This document shows, in pieces, positions 45,482-57,422 of a stretch of 64,000 nucleotides of DNA. The stretch is taken from positions 372,001 through 436,000 of the forward strand of contig NZ_JAOWPT010000003.1 in NCBI RefSeq assembly GCF_025753855.1. Direction: 5' to 3'. Position 1 is the first letter of the stretch. The number at the start of each line of letters is the position of its first letter. The DNA is from Mesorhizobium sp. ZC-5 (GTDB lineage: Bacteria > Pseudomonadota > Alphaproteobacteria > Rhizobiales > Rhizobiaceae). A model generated the notes under the pieces. That model did not search any database. It saw only the letters and a program-made list of their open reading frames with translations, and was not told where the DNA came from. A program made the position numbers and the translations under genes.

Positions 45482-45793
45482 GACGCACCCCAAGAGAACA
45501 CAGCACCGCAACTTATGCGTACAATAAAGAACTGGATGCGCGGTGGAAACGAAATGATGAAAATTCGTTAAGCAACGAGGTTAACAAAAGAAAAAGCCCG
45601 TCGCGCCTGTTCGGCGGCAGTGCAGGGCAACCGCCTGTTCTCCACAACCCCAGGAATGGCGGTAACGCTAACGCGACCTGCCAAAATGGCTGGCCTTGCG
45701 CGAAAGGGTGCGGGCGTCCTATTTAGAAAGAAATCCGGAACAACCGATTCAGCCCGCCTGGCGCTGAACTCTCCTCCTGAAAAGGCAGTCTTT
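45482..45793. other. Divergent region holding the clpP promoter
   Basis: These 312 bases separate the exported-protein gene from clpP. They hold an RpoH-type promoter candidate (listed separately). An open frame runs upstream of the clpP start to 45620 but is not conserved. Nothing else was recognised. Confidence 0.6.
45695..45724 (+). promoter_or_regulatory. Heat-shock (RpoH-type) promoter of clpP
   Basis: CTTGCG, 17 bases, CCTATTT closely follows the alphaproteobacterial RpoH pattern (CTTG, about 17, CYTATNT). It lies 70 bases before the clpP start codon. clp protease genes are well known members of the RpoH regulon, which supports the reading. Confidence 0.65.
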
Positions 45794-46426
45794 ATGAAGC
45801 ACCCCGCCGACACCTACATGAATCTCGTGCCGATGGTCGTCGAGCAGACCAATCGCGGCGAGCGGGCTTTCGACATCTTTTCGCGGCTGCTGAAGGAACG
45901 CATCATCTTCATCACCGGTCCGGTCGAGGACGGCATGGCAACGCTGGTCTGCGCCCAGTTGCTGTTCCTTGAGGCCGAGAATCCGAAGAAAGAGATCAAT
46001 CTCTACATCAACTCGCCGGGCGGTGTGGTGACCTCGGGCATGGCCATCTACGACACCATGCAGTTCATCAAGCCGCCTGTGGCGACGCTTTGCGTCGGTC
46101 AGGCCGCCTCGATGGGGTCGCTGCTGCTGTGCGCCGGGGCCAAGGACATGCGCTTCGCCACGCCGAATGCGCGCATCATGGTGCATCAGCCCTCCGGCGG
46201 CTTCCAGGGCCAGGCATCCGACATCGAGCGGCATGCCCAGGACATCATCAAGCTGAAGCGCCGCCTCAACGAGGTCTACGTCAAGCATACCGGCAAGAGC
46301 TACGAAGAGATCGAGAAAACGCTCGACCGCGACCACTTCATGACCGCCGACGAGGCCAAGGACTTCGGGCTGATCGACAAGGTGATCACGTCGCGCGAAA
46401 CGATGGAGGCCGCGGCGGCCAAATAG
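45794..46426 (+). CDS. clpP: ATP-dependent Clp protease proteolytic subunit
   Basis: A 210-residue serine protease subunit that forms the ClpP barrel and degrades proteins unfolded by ClpX or ClpA. The catalytic serine is S106 in [11 protein letters not shown], the histidine is H131 in MVHQPSGG, and the aspartate is near residue 180 in the [18 protein letters not shown] region. The start [10 protein letters not shown] is conserved. It is followed by clpX and lon, the usual quality-control cluster of alphaproteobacteria, and preceded by a heat-shock promoter candidate. Confidence 0.97.
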   Translation: MKHPADTYMNLVPMVVEQTNRGERAFDIFSRLLKERIIFITGPVEDGMATLVCAQLLFLEAENPKKEINLYINSPGGVVTSGMAIYDTMQFIKPPVATLCVGQAASMGSLLLCAGAKDMRFATPNARIMVHQPSGGFQGQASDIERHAQDIIKLKRRLNEVYVKHTGKSYEEIEKTLDRDHFMTADEAKDFGLIDKVITSRETMEAAAAK

Positions 46427-46728
46427 GCTCGGAAATGCGGGCGGTCCCGGTAGAGATGACGCATTTTTGACGTATATGCGTCATTTCTGTCACAAAAGGC
46501 TGTTCCCTCGACGCAAGCGGCATCCTACGTTAAGCCTATGTTGAGCTTCGACGGCTTAGCTTTCAAACGGGGCAGCCGCGAATCATTGCCGCGTTTTCTG
46601 AATTGTGTTTGGTACGGAAATGCGCTGCATGAGGCCAACTTTGGGTTGGCGGCGGCGGATTCCCGCCATAGATTGCACTTCAAGCCGCAGCCAGTCGATC
46701 GGACCGCGGCACTGAAAGGACTGGGAAA
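46427..46728. other. Gap between clpP and clpX with an inverted repeat
   Basis: These 302 bases have no gene. ATGACGCAT (46456-46464) and ATGCGTCAT (46476-46484) are a perfect 9-base inverted repeat 29 bases after clpP; the spacer also holds GACGTAT, a near copy. It may be a terminator or a regulator site. The clpX promoter must lie in the rest, but I cannot place it. Confidence 0.55.
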
Positions 46729-47997
<1,269 letters not shown>

Positions 47998-48024
47998 GCG
48001 TGAAACCGGCGCGATTTGTCGATA

Positions 48025-48046
48025 CGGCGCCCACGGGCGCCGTTTT
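48025..48046 (+). terminator. Terminator after clpX
   Basis: CGGCGCC, loop CACG, GGCGCCG, then four T bases, 27 bases after the clpX stop. A compact intrinsic terminator. Confidence 0.85.
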
Positions 48047-48271
48047 CGTTCCCGAACGGGCTGCGAAAGCACGGGATGCGATCAGGCTGCACGGTTTTGT
48101 GTTTGCCCTTGATCTTTCTCAACTCCGACGCCAACTAACATCATGAGGTTGGGGCTGAACTCCGTGCTAAAACTCCCCGTTGTTCGAACGGTTAGTAGGC
48201 GGAACGGCTCGCGGCCGTTAAGATGAGATTCGCGGTTGGCCGTGCGCGGCCGCGAAATGAAAGGTAAGGCA

Positions 48272-50689
<2,418 letters not shown>

Positions 50690-50715
50690 TCGCCCTTCTA
50701 CCGACCACAGAAGCG

Positions 50716-50742
50716 AAGCCGGGCTCTCAGCCCGGCTTTTCT
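50716..50742 (+). terminator. Terminator after lon
   Basis: AAGCCGGGCT, loop CTC, AGCCCGGCTT and further T bases form a 10-bp stem, 27 bases after the lon stop. Confidence 0.9.
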
Positions 50743-50751
50743 GTGAAAAAA

Positions 50752-50767
50752 GCCCGGAATTCCGGGC
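50752..50767. repeat. 16-base perfect palindrome between lon and hupB
   Basis: GCCCGGAATTCCGGGC is fully self-complementary and is preceded by A bases and followed by AATTTTACGATTTTT. It may serve as a bidirectional terminator with the one just before it, or as a binding site in the hupB upstream region. Confidence 0.5.
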
Positions 50768-50880
50768 AATTTTACGATTTTTCCGACATTTCCATCTTGG
50801 TTCGCGGAACAACTCTTTCTAGAGTTCGTTTCCTGCCGGTCGAGTCGTTTAGTCCGGTCTTCACATGGAAGGATTTTTTT

Positions 50881-51153
50881 ATGAACAAGAACGAACTTGC
50901 ATCCGCCGTCGCCGAAACGGCGAAAATTTCCAAGGGCGACGCGCAGGCTGCGGTCGATGCGGTGTTTTCCGCCATCACCGGAGAGTTGAAGAAGGGTGGG
51001 GATGTCCGGCTCGTTGGCTTCGGCAATTTCTCGGTGTCGAAGCGGGCGGCCACGACCGGCCGCAATCCGCAGACCGGCGCCGAAGTAAAGATCCCGGCCC
51101 GTACCGTACCGAAGTTCTCGGCCGGCAAGGGCCTCAAGGACGCTGTCAACTAA
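50881..51153 (+). CDS. hupB: DNA-binding protein HU
   Basis: A 90-residue HU protein: MNKNELASAVAETAKISKGD at the start, GDVRLVGFGNFSVSKRAATT in the middle and the beta-arm tip RNPQTGAEVKIPARTVPKFS. It wraps and bends DNA as part of the nucleoid. The start was taken at the conserved MNKNEL; the frame upstream runs through the lon terminator. The gene order lon-hupB is conserved in many proteobacteria. Confidence 0.98.
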   Translation: MNKNELASAVAETAKISKGDAQAAVDAVFSAITGELKKGGDVRLVGFGNFSVSKRAATTGRNPQTGAEVKIPARTVPKFSAGKGLKDAVN

Positions 51154-51178
51154 GCTCCGCGGAATTTGTTATTGTGAA

Positions 51179-51207
51179 AGGCCGGGCCAAAAACCCGGCT
51201 TTTTTTT
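51179..51207 (+). terminator. Terminator after hupB
   Basis: An AGGCCGGG stem with CCCGGCTT around an A-rich loop, followed by a run of eight T bases, 26 bases after the hupB stop. Confidence 0.92.
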
Positions 51208-51223
51208 GGGGTGCCGCCCGGGT

Positions 51224-51397
51224 TTACCGGCGTGTCGAATAGACGGGCTCTACGGAGGGCCGATCCACTGCGCCGCGTTGCGGTTCGCTGGGCGGTTCGG
51301 GCATCGGCTCGAATTCGGCCGGAACGCTGGCAACTGTTTCCCGGACGATGCGGTAGGCGGCGTATCCGAGGGCCGCGCCGATGAGCAGTCTGATCAT
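51224..51397 (-). CDS. Small membrane protein
   Basis: A 57-residue protein from the ATG at 51397, which has a very strong GGAGGAGGA site 4 bases upstream. It begins MIRLLIGAALGYAAYRIVRE, one short membrane helix, then a proline- and glutamate-rich tail (PEPPSEPQRGAVDRP). The strong start signal argues that it is real. No family recognised. It converges with hupB, with the hupB terminator between them. Confidence 0.65.
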   Translation of the reverse strand: MIRLLIGAALGYAAYRIVRETVASVPAEFEPMPEPPSEPQRGAVDRPSVEPVYSTRR

Positions 51398-51653
51398 GAC
51401 TTCCTCCTCCGGACTATCGGCCGGAAGTCCGCCGTCTCGGCCGGACAGGCCGCCAGGAACCAGGTGAGGGCGGATAAAATCCTTGTGAACATGATTTGGC
51501 GTCTCCGTGTCTCTTGCGAAGAACACGCGGAGGGGATGAATTGTTCCGGGACGACACCAAATCATGCACCCCCGCGGCGGAATTCTCCGCCGGCGGGAAC
51601 GCAACTGAATAGTTCCGGGCCTGCCGTCTTCAGTTTTCAGCGGGCGTTGTCGG

Positions 51654-51896
51654 CTAGATTCCGAGCATTTTCTTTGCTTCGCCGAGAGCCGCTTCGGAGC
51701 CGGCGTGATCGCCGGCCGCGTGAAGGTCTTCGCCCTGCTTGCGCAATTCCTTGACCTTGGTCATGTCGGCCTCCGAAAGCGAAGCGGTCGGCAGAGCCGC
51801 GTCGATTGCGGCCATTTGGGTCGGGCAGGAATTGGCGAATGCGGTTGCGGGGGCGAGGGTCAGCAGGAGTGCAAGTGAAATGGAGCGTAACATCAT
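51654..51896 (-). CDS. Small exported protein
   Basis: An 80-residue protein with a Sec signal (MLRSISLALLLTLAPATAFA, from the second methionine) and a mature part of about 58 residues that looks helical and includes two similar segments, SEADMTKVKELRKQGEDLH and GDHAGSEAALGEAKKMLGI. A GGGAGG site lies just before the two tandem ATG codons, so either start works. I do not recognise a family with certainty. It is followed 257 bases on by the small membrane protein gene. Confidence 0.7.
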   Translation of the reverse strand: MMLRSISLALLLTLAPATAFANSCPTQMAAIDAALPTASLSEADMTKVKELRKQGEDLHAAGDHAGSEAALGEAKKMLGI

Positions 51897-52164
51897 GGTC
51901 CTCCCTGCGGGTTGAGAAATGCACTGCGTGACCGGCACATCATGACACGGTGACGGCTGGCCTGCCTCTAAAAACGGCATTGCGTTGCGTTTTATTCCCG
52001 ACACGGGTGCTGCCTGTCCGGGAATCGATGACCATCGCAGCCGGTTATGACCGGCGAGCAGGCGCTGGGAATTTCCGCCGGGCACCCTCCAGTATGTTGG
52101 GTGCCGCTCGAACCGGTCGGCTTCGGATATGTCTTCGGCGTTGGAGAAGGCCGGTCGGTGGCGA

Positions 52165-52240
<76 letters not shown>

Positions 52241-52444
52241 GATCCGGGCGGACGTTTAAGCGGTTCCGACCGTGACCGCAAGGCCAAATCGCCTTGCCGC
52301 AGCGGCCATTGGGGCAGGCTTTGCCGACTTATCGAAAAAGCACGCGAGAGATACCGGAAAGCGTGTCGGGCCTGCTTGACACTCCCCGCTGAACCCCTTA
52401 ATCCACCGCGCAACGACGCAACGCCTTGTTGTCGGCGTTAGTGC

Positions 52445-52521
52445 GCGGGTGTAGCTCAGTCGGTTAGAGTGCCGGCCTGTCACGCCGGAGGTCGCGGGTT
52501 CGAGCCCCGTCACTCGCGCCA
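52445..52521 (+). tRNA. tRNA-Asp (anticodon GTC)
   Basis: A 77-base cloverleaf with encoded CCA. The acceptor pairs GCGGGTG with CACTCGC, the anticodon stem CCGGC/GCCGG holds the loop CTGTCAC (anticodon GTC), and the discriminator is G, as expected for Asp. Confidence 0.97.
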
Positions 52522-52793
52522 TTTCCTTTCAATAGCTTAGCTGTGTCTGGATTTTGCGGTTTCAACTTCCGCCTCCGCCGAGTTTCAACTTTTCGTGCTT
52601 GTTGCGTTCCTCGCCGAGAGGTTTTCGCCTCCGGAGGCGCGCAGCATCGGCTTCACGCACGGCCGGCACGTATGTCCGCTGAAGCGTTTCGTTCTGGTCT
52701 ATCGAATTGCCCATCTTGGCTAAAATCGCCTCGACGCTGTCGTTCGCCTCGACCGCGCCGGTGTCGCAGTCGGGCTTGCCATGTGGCTGACGG

Positions 52794-52831
52794 GATGCTC
52801 CGGCCGGTGCTGTCCGACCAGAGCATCTTTT
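52794..52831 (+). terminator. Terminator-like hairpin 1
   Basis: GATGCTC pairs with GAGCATC, and the stem continues past one mismatch with GG/CC; four T bases follow. It shares GATGCTCCGG and GTCCGACC with the hairpin at 53130-53173. No gene ends before it on this strand. Confidence 0.5.
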
Positions 52832-53129
52832 GTTGCCTACGGACTTCGGGGGTCGAGGCACAGCCTTACCCTTGGGGCCATGGCACGTGCTTGGCAATAC
52901 ACCTGCGGGCATAGGTTTTCATTCAGCGCCGCGAAGCTCCTGTTCGGAACACACGCTGCCGGGCGTCCTGCCGCCATGCACGACAGCAGCAAACGATCTC
53001 GCGCAGATGATGCAGGTTCGCGCGATCTCGCGGCGCTCGGCCATCTATGTCTCCGGTCGTATTGCAAGCACTTCGTCGCAGGCGTCATGGTAGGCAGTGC
53101 CTTCATCCCGCCACCCCCGTAGGCACCAA

Positions 53130-53173
53130 GATGCTCCGGTCGTGAGAGTACTTGGTCCGACCGGAGCGTCTTT
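53130..53173 (+). terminator. Terminator-like hairpin 2
   Basis: GATGCTCCGGTCG pairs with CGACCGGAGCGTC over 13 positions with a single T-G pair, around a 15-base loop, followed by three T bases. It is a diverged copy of the hairpin at 52794. Confidence 0.55.
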
Positions 53174-53287
53174 GATCCAGCGGCGTGATGGTACTGGTTA
53201 GCGGACGACGGCGTTGATTTCATTGCCGGCATCGACCAGCCCCAACCCTCTCCATTCGCCGGCTAGTACCCTGACGACGTTGGAAAG

Positions 53288-53313
53288 GCCGGCTCCCCCT
53301 CAAGCCGGCTTTT
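53288..53313 (+). terminator. Terminator-like hairpin 3, C-rich loop
   Basis: GCCGGCT, loop CCCCCTCA, AGCCGGC and four T bases. A plus-strand transcript ending here would come from the gene-less region upstream. Confidence 0.65.
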
Positions 53314-53654
53314 CCTGTGTCAGTTCCGCGGGGGAGGCAGTGCGCCATCCCCAGGTCAAGCCGGCCCTATCGCGATGCCACCAATAGCCTTTAGACCCGC
53401 AGGGTCGCTTAGCGTCTCGGCACCGCCGGTCTCTTTGTAGACCGCGATGGCGCATCGGCGGCTATCCAATTTTCAGGCCGCGTGGACCATGGTTTTGCGC
53501 TGGTTGGACTTGCGCTACCATGCGGCCTGCGCTAACCCTCGCCGCGCTGCAGCATGACCGTTGCGCGAGGCTCGAACAGCCAAACTGTCGCGGTTTCACA
53601 TTCCGGTTCAATGCTATAGTTAAGGTGGATCGCCCGCCAACGGAAAGTCGGACC

Positions 53655-54020
53655 ATGAACGCTCTCCTGAGTTCATATCTGCCCATTGTGATCTTCATCG
53701 GCGTGGCCCTCGCGGTGGGCTTGGCGCTGATCGTGGCTCCCTTCCTGGTCGCCTACCGCAATCCGGATCCGGAGAAGCTTTCGGCTTATGAATGCGGCTT
53801 CAACGCCTTCGACGACGCGCGCATGAAATTCGACATCCGCTTCTACCTGGTGTCGATTCTCTTCATCATCTTCGACCTCGAAGTGGCCTTCCTGTTTCCG
53901 TGGGCGGTATCGTTCGGCAAGATCGGCATGCTCGGTTTCTGGTCGATGATGGTCTTCCTCGGCGTGCTGACCATCGGATTCATCTACGAGTGGAAAAAGG
54001 GAGCGTTGGAATGGGATTGA
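53655..54020 (+). CDS. nuoA: NADH-quinone oxidoreductase subunit A
   Basis: A 121-residue membrane subunit of complex I with three helices. Signatures are [20 protein letters not shown] with its conserved cysteine and acidic residues, and [20 protein letters not shown]. It lies at the join between the peripheral and membrane arms. The start [10 protein letters not shown] at 53655 is the conserved one. It is the first gene of the operon and overlaps nuoB by 10 bases. Confidence 0.98.
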   Translation: MNALLSSYLPIVIFIGVALAVGLALIVAPFLVAYRNPDPEKLSAYECGFNAFDDARMKFDIRFYLVSILFIIFDLEVAFLFPWAVSFGKIGMLGFWSMMVFLGVLTIGFIYEWKKGALEWD

Positions 54021-54592
54021 ACGACGCTTCCGGCACGCTTGTCGCACCGAAGCCGAAAGGCATCATCGATCCGAACACCGGCAAGCCGGTCGGTTCGGAT
54101 GATCGCTTTTTCGGCGAACTGAACAATGAGCTTTCCGACAAGGGTTTCATCGTCACCTCGTCCGAGGCGCTGATCACCTGGGCGCGCACCGGTTCGCTGA
54201 TGTGGATGACCTTCGGGCTGGCCTGCTGTGCGGTGGAGATGATGCACATCTCGATGCCGCGCTACGACGCCGAGCGATTCGGCATCGCGCCGCGCGCCTC
54301 TCCGCGCCAGTCGGACGTGATGATCGTCGCCGGCACGTTGACCAACAAGATGGCGCCGGCGCTGCGCAAGGTCTACGACCAGATGCCCGAGCCGCGCTAT
54401 GTCATTTCCATGGGCTCCTGCGCCAATGGCGGCGGCTACTATCACTATTCCTATTCGGTGGTGCGCGGCTGCGACCGGGTCGTTCCGGTCGACATCTACG
54501 TGCCCGGCTGCCCGCCCACCGCGGAGGCGCTGCTCTACGGCATCCTGATGCTGCAGAAGAAGATCCGCCGCACCGGCACGATCGAGCGGTAG
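54011..54592 (+). CDS. nuoB: NADH-quinone oxidoreductase subunit B
   Basis: A 193-residue subunit that carries cluster N2, the last iron-sulfur centre before quinone. The cluster ligands are in [12 protein letters not shown] (adjacent cysteines), [17 protein letters not shown] and [15 protein letters not shown]. The N-terminal 30 residues ([19 protein letters not shown]) are an alphaproteobacterial extension. It overlaps the end of nuoA. Confidence 0.98.
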   Translation: MGLNDASGTLVAPKPKGIIDPNTGKPVGSDDRFFGELNNELSDKGFIVTSSEALITWARTGSLMWMTFGLACCAVEMMHISMPRYDAERFGIAPRASPRQSDVMIVAGTLTNKMAPALRKVYDQMPEPRYVISMGSCANGGGYYHYSYSVVRGCDRVVPVDIYVPGCPPTAEALLYGILMLQKKIRRTGTIER

Positions 54593-54601
54593 AACTTCAT
54601 C

Positions 54602-55207
54602 ATGAGCGAAGCCCTCGAAACCCTTGCGACGCACCTCAAGGCAAAGCTGGACGGCAAGATCCGCGATGCGGTGATGGCCTATGGCGAACTGACGCTCTCG
54701 GTTGAGGCGGCCGAAATCGCCGGCGTGCTGACTTTCCTGCGCGACGACCGGCAATGCCAATTCGTTTCGTTCATCGACATCAGCGGTGCCGACTATCCGT
54801 CGCGGCCGAACCGCTTCGACGTCGTCTACCACCTGCTGTCGCCGAAACAGAACCTGCGCATCCGCGTCAAGGTGACGACCGACGAGGTAACGATGGTTCC
54901 TTCGGTCACCGGCGTCTATCCGGGCGCCGACTGGTTCGAGCGCGAGGCTTACGATCTTTACGGCATCCTGTTCTCGGGCCATCCGGATCTGCGGCGGCTG
55001 CTCACTGACTACGGCTTCGAAGGGCATCCCCTGCGCAAGGATTTTCCGCTGACCGGCTTCGTCGAGGTGCGTTACGACGACGAGATGAAGCGCGTGGTCT
55101 ACGAGCCGGTGGAGTTGAAGCAGGAATTCCGCAATTTCGATTTTCTGTCGCCCTGGGAAGGGACGGACTACGTCCTGCCGGGCGACGAAAAAGCCAAGGC
55201 CAATTGA
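54602..55207 (+). CDS. nuoC: NADH-quinone oxidoreductase subunit C
   Basis: A 201-residue peripheral-arm subunit without cofactor. The 30-kDa subunit signature is [12 protein letters not shown]-type, here [20 protein letters not shown], followed by [20 protein letters not shown]. NuoC and NuoD are separate genes here, unlike the fused form in enteric bacteria. The gene that follows is not nuoD but a GFA protein. Confidence 0.98.
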   Translation: MSEALETLATHLKAKLDGKIRDAVMAYGELTLSVEAAEIAGVLTFLRDDRQCQFVSFIDISGADYPSRPNRFDVVYHLLSPKQNLRIRVKVTTDEVTMVPSVTGVYPGADWFEREAYDLYGILFSGHPDLRRLLTDYGFEGHPLRKDFPLTGFVEVRYDDEMKRVVYEPVELKQEFRNFDFLSPWEGTDYVLPGDEKAKAN

Positions 55208-55216
55208 GGCGCCGAC

Positions 55217-55660
55217 ATGGAAGAAGGCGGTAAATTGACTGGTGGGTGCCTGTGCGGCGCGGTGCGTTTTGCCGCGACGCCGTTGAAGGCCGAGATGGAT
55301 GTCTGCCATTGCAGCATGTGCCAGCAGTGGTCGGGTGGCGTGTTCATGTCCACCAGCTGCGGCGGCACTCTGGAAATCGTCAAGGGTCAGGATCAGCTCG
55401 GCCTCTACCGGTCGTCGGAATGGGCTGAGCGCGGTTTCTGCCGCAACTGCGGGTCGTCGCTGTTCTGGCGCGGCATTGCCGATGGCCATGTTGCCGTCTC
55501 CATGCAGGCGTTCGACGACGCCAGCCGGTTCAGCTTCGCGGAAGAGATATTCATCGACGAGAAACCCGCGACCTATTCGTTCGCGAACCAGACACGCAAG
55601 ATGACGGGAGCGGAGGTCATTGCGGCCTACGCGGCCAAACAGGAAGCCGGTCATGGCTGA
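55217..55660 (+). CDS. GFA family protein inside the nuo operon
   Basis: A 147-residue protein with the GFA zinc cysteines: [10 protein letters not shown] near residue 10, [14 protein letters not shown] near residue 32 and [13 protein letters not shown] near residue 75. It starts 9 bases after nuoC and overlaps the nuoD start by 8 bases, so it is translated within the complex I transcript. GFA proteins are not part of known complex I. Another GFA gene lies at 5289-5711, but the two differ in sequence. A role linked to the complex is not shown. Confidence 0.92.
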   Translation: MEEGGKLTGGCLCGAVRFAATPLKAEMDVCHCSMCQQWSGGVFMSTSCGGTLEIVKGQDQLGLYRSSEWAERGFCRNCGSSLFWRGIADGHVAVSMQAFDDASRFSFAEEIFIDEKPATYSFANQTRKMTGAEVIAAYAAKQEAGHG

Positions 55661-56843
55661 GACGCAGGTCCGCAACTTCAACATCAATTTCGGCCCTCAG
55701 CACCCGGCCGCGCACGGCGTCCTGCGTCTCGTGCTCGAGCTTGACGGCGAGGTCGTCGACCGTGTCGATCCGCATATCGGCCTCCTGCACCGCGGCACCG
55801 AAAAGCTGATCGAGGCGAAGACCTATCTGCAGGCGATTCCGTATTTCGACCGCCTCGACTATGTCGCGCCGATGAACCAGGAGCACGCCTTTTCGCTGGC
55901 CGTCGAACGGTTGCTCGGCATCGACGTGCCAAAACGCGGCCAGATCATCCGCGTGCTCTATTCCGAGATAGGCCGCATCCTCTCGCATCTCCTCAACGTC
56001 ACCACGCAGGCGATGGACGTCGGTGCGCTGACGCCGCCGCTGTGGGGCTTCGAGGAACGCGAGAAGCTGATGGTGTTCTACGAGCGGGCCTGCGGCGCGC
56101 GCATGCATGCGGCCTATTTTCGGCCGGGCGGTGTGCACCAGGATCTGCCCGAGAAACTGGTCGAGGACATCGGCAAGTGGATCGATCCGTTCCTGCAGAC
56201 GGTGAAGAACCTCGACGATCTGCTGACGCCCAACCGCATCTTCAAGCAGCGCAACGTCGATATCGGTGTGGTGTCACTCGACGATGCCTGGGCGTGGGGC
56301 TTTTCCGGCGTCATGGTACGCGGTTCCGGTGCTGCATGGGACCTGCGCAAGTCGCAGCCCTATGAATGCTACCCGGAAATGGAATTCGACATCCCGATCG
56401 GCAAGAACGGCGATTGCTACGACCGCTACCTGATCCGCATGGAGGAAATGCGCCAGTCGGCGAAAATCATGCGCCAGTGCGTTGACTTGCTGCTCGGCAA
56501 GGAAAAGGTCGGGCCGGTTTCGAACATGGATGGCAAGGTGGTGCCGCCGAAGCGTCCGGCGATGAAGCGCTCGATGGAGGCGCTGATCCATCACTTCAAG
56601 CTCTACACCGAAGGCTATCGCGTGCCAGCCGGCGAGGTCTATGCTGCCGTCGAGGCGCCGAAGGGCGAGTTCGGCGTCTATCTGGTTTCCGACGGTACCA
56701 ACAAGCCTTACCGCTGCAAGTTGCGGGCGCCGGGCTTTGCGCACCTGCAGGCGATGGATTTCCTGTGCCGGGGCCACATGCTGGCTGACATCTCAGCCGT
56801 TCTCGGCTCCCTCGACATCGTGTTTGGCGAGGTCGACCGATGA
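55653..56843 (+). CDS. nuoD: NADH-quinone oxidoreductase subunit D
   Basis: A 396-residue 49-kDa subunit that helps form the quinone pocket. Signatures are [20 protein letters not shown] near the start, [14 protein letters not shown], and the late [20 protein letters not shown]-type region (here [20 protein letters not shown]) and [20 protein letters not shown]. The histidine in the HPAAHG loop is expected to bind quinone. Its start lies inside the end of the GFA gene and its stop overlaps the Uma2 gene. Confidence 0.98.
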   Translation: MAETQVRNFNINFGPQHPAAHGVLRLVLELDGEVVDRVDPHIGLLHRGTEKLIEAKTYLQAIPYFDRLDYVAPMNQEHAFSLAVERLLGIDVPKRGQIIRVLYSEIGRILSHLLNVTTQAMDVGALTPPLWGFEEREKLMVFYERACGARMHAAYFRPGGVHQDLPEKLVEDIGKWIDPFLQTVKNLDDLLTPNRIFKQRNVDIGVVSLDDAWAWGFSGVMVRGSGAAWDLRKSQPYECYPEMEFDIPIGKNGDCYDRYLIRMEEMRQSAKIMRQCVDLLLGKEKVGPVSNMDGKVVPPKRPAMKRSMEALIHHFKLYTEGYRVPAGEVYAAVEAPKGEFGVYLVSDGTNKPYRCKLRAPGFAHLQAMDFLCRGHMLADISAVLGSLDIVFGEVDR

Positions 56844-57421
56844 TGGTGGCACTGCCGAAAGCGAAAATGAATGCGAGTGAGTATCTGCGTTGGTCGCAAG
56901 CGCAGGACGACGGTCGTTTTGAGCTGGTTGGCGGTGAGGTCGTTATGATGTCCCCGGAAACGGTGCGCCATGTTCAAATCAAGAATGAGGCTTGGCTGGC
57001 TCTAAGGAACGCCATCTCGAAAGCGGGTATTGGCTGCACTGCCTACGGTGATGGGGCGGGGGTGAAGATCAACGAAACGACGGTGCGCGAACCTGACGTG
57101 TCCGTTCAATGTGCACCAGCCGATCCGGATTCCTTGCTGCTCGATCAGCCCATTGTTGTCGTTGAAGTGGTTTCACCGTCAAGTTCACGAAGCGATACCG
57201 GCGCCAAGGTTGCGGAATATTTCCGGGTGCCGAGCATCCTGCACTACTTGATCATTGACCCGGCCAGCCGGGCAGTCATCCAGCATAGCCGGACCGTGGG
57301 CTCATCCAGCATTGTGACGAATATCCATCGCTCGGGTTCCATCACTCTCGATCCTCCAGGCTTGGAGGTTCGAGTTGAAGATTTGCTCGCCAAAGACAGC
57401 CGCAGCGAAGAAGAAGTGTAA
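56840..57421 (+). CDS. Uma2 family endonuclease-like protein in the nuo operon
   Basis: A 193-residue DUF820/Uma2 protein with a PD-(D/E)xK nuclease-like fold. The core reads [20 protein letters not shown] near residue 15, then [20 protein letters not shown] and [17 protein letters not shown], which are typical of the family. It overlaps the nuoD stop by 4 bases and ends one base before nuoE. Its codon use is less GC-biased than its nuo neighbours, suggesting later arrival. Nuclease activity is unproven for most members, and no role in respiration is known. Confidence 0.9.
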   Translation: MMVALPKAKMNASEYLRWSQAQDDGRFELVGGEVVMMSPETVRHVQIKNEAWLALRNAISKAGIGCTAYGDGAGVKINETTVREPDVSVQCAPADPDSLLLDQPIVVVEVVSPSSSRSDTGAKVAEYFRVPSILHYLIIDPASRAVIQHSRTVGSSSIVTNIHRSGSITLDPPGLEVRVEDLLAKDSRSEEEV

Positions 57422-57422
57422 A

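Larger units (their letters stand above)
52522..53654. other. 1.1-kb region without a convincing gene, before nuoA
   Basis: Several open frames on both strands cover this region, but none has recognisable domains. The minus-strand frame ending at 52562 has a protein-like charged C-terminus (RTYVPAVREADAARLRRRK) and could be a small gene or remnant of about 49 residues from an ATG at 52714. The plus strand has three terminator-like hairpins (52794-52831, 53130-53173, 53288-53313), the first two sharing sequence. Small RNA genes are the best guess for their purpose. The nuoA promoter is probably near 53590-53630, where TATAGT occurs. Confidence 0.5.

Noticed and set aside
52522-53654. tmRNA, RNase P RNA or signal recognition RNA in the gap before nuoA
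   Set aside because: No tag-coding sequence, no conserved RNase P core and no conserved SRP tetraloop region could be seen.
56840-57421. The Uma2 gene as part of an insertion sequence or toxin-antitoxin pair
   Set aside because: No terminal repeats, transposase or small partner gene are next to it.
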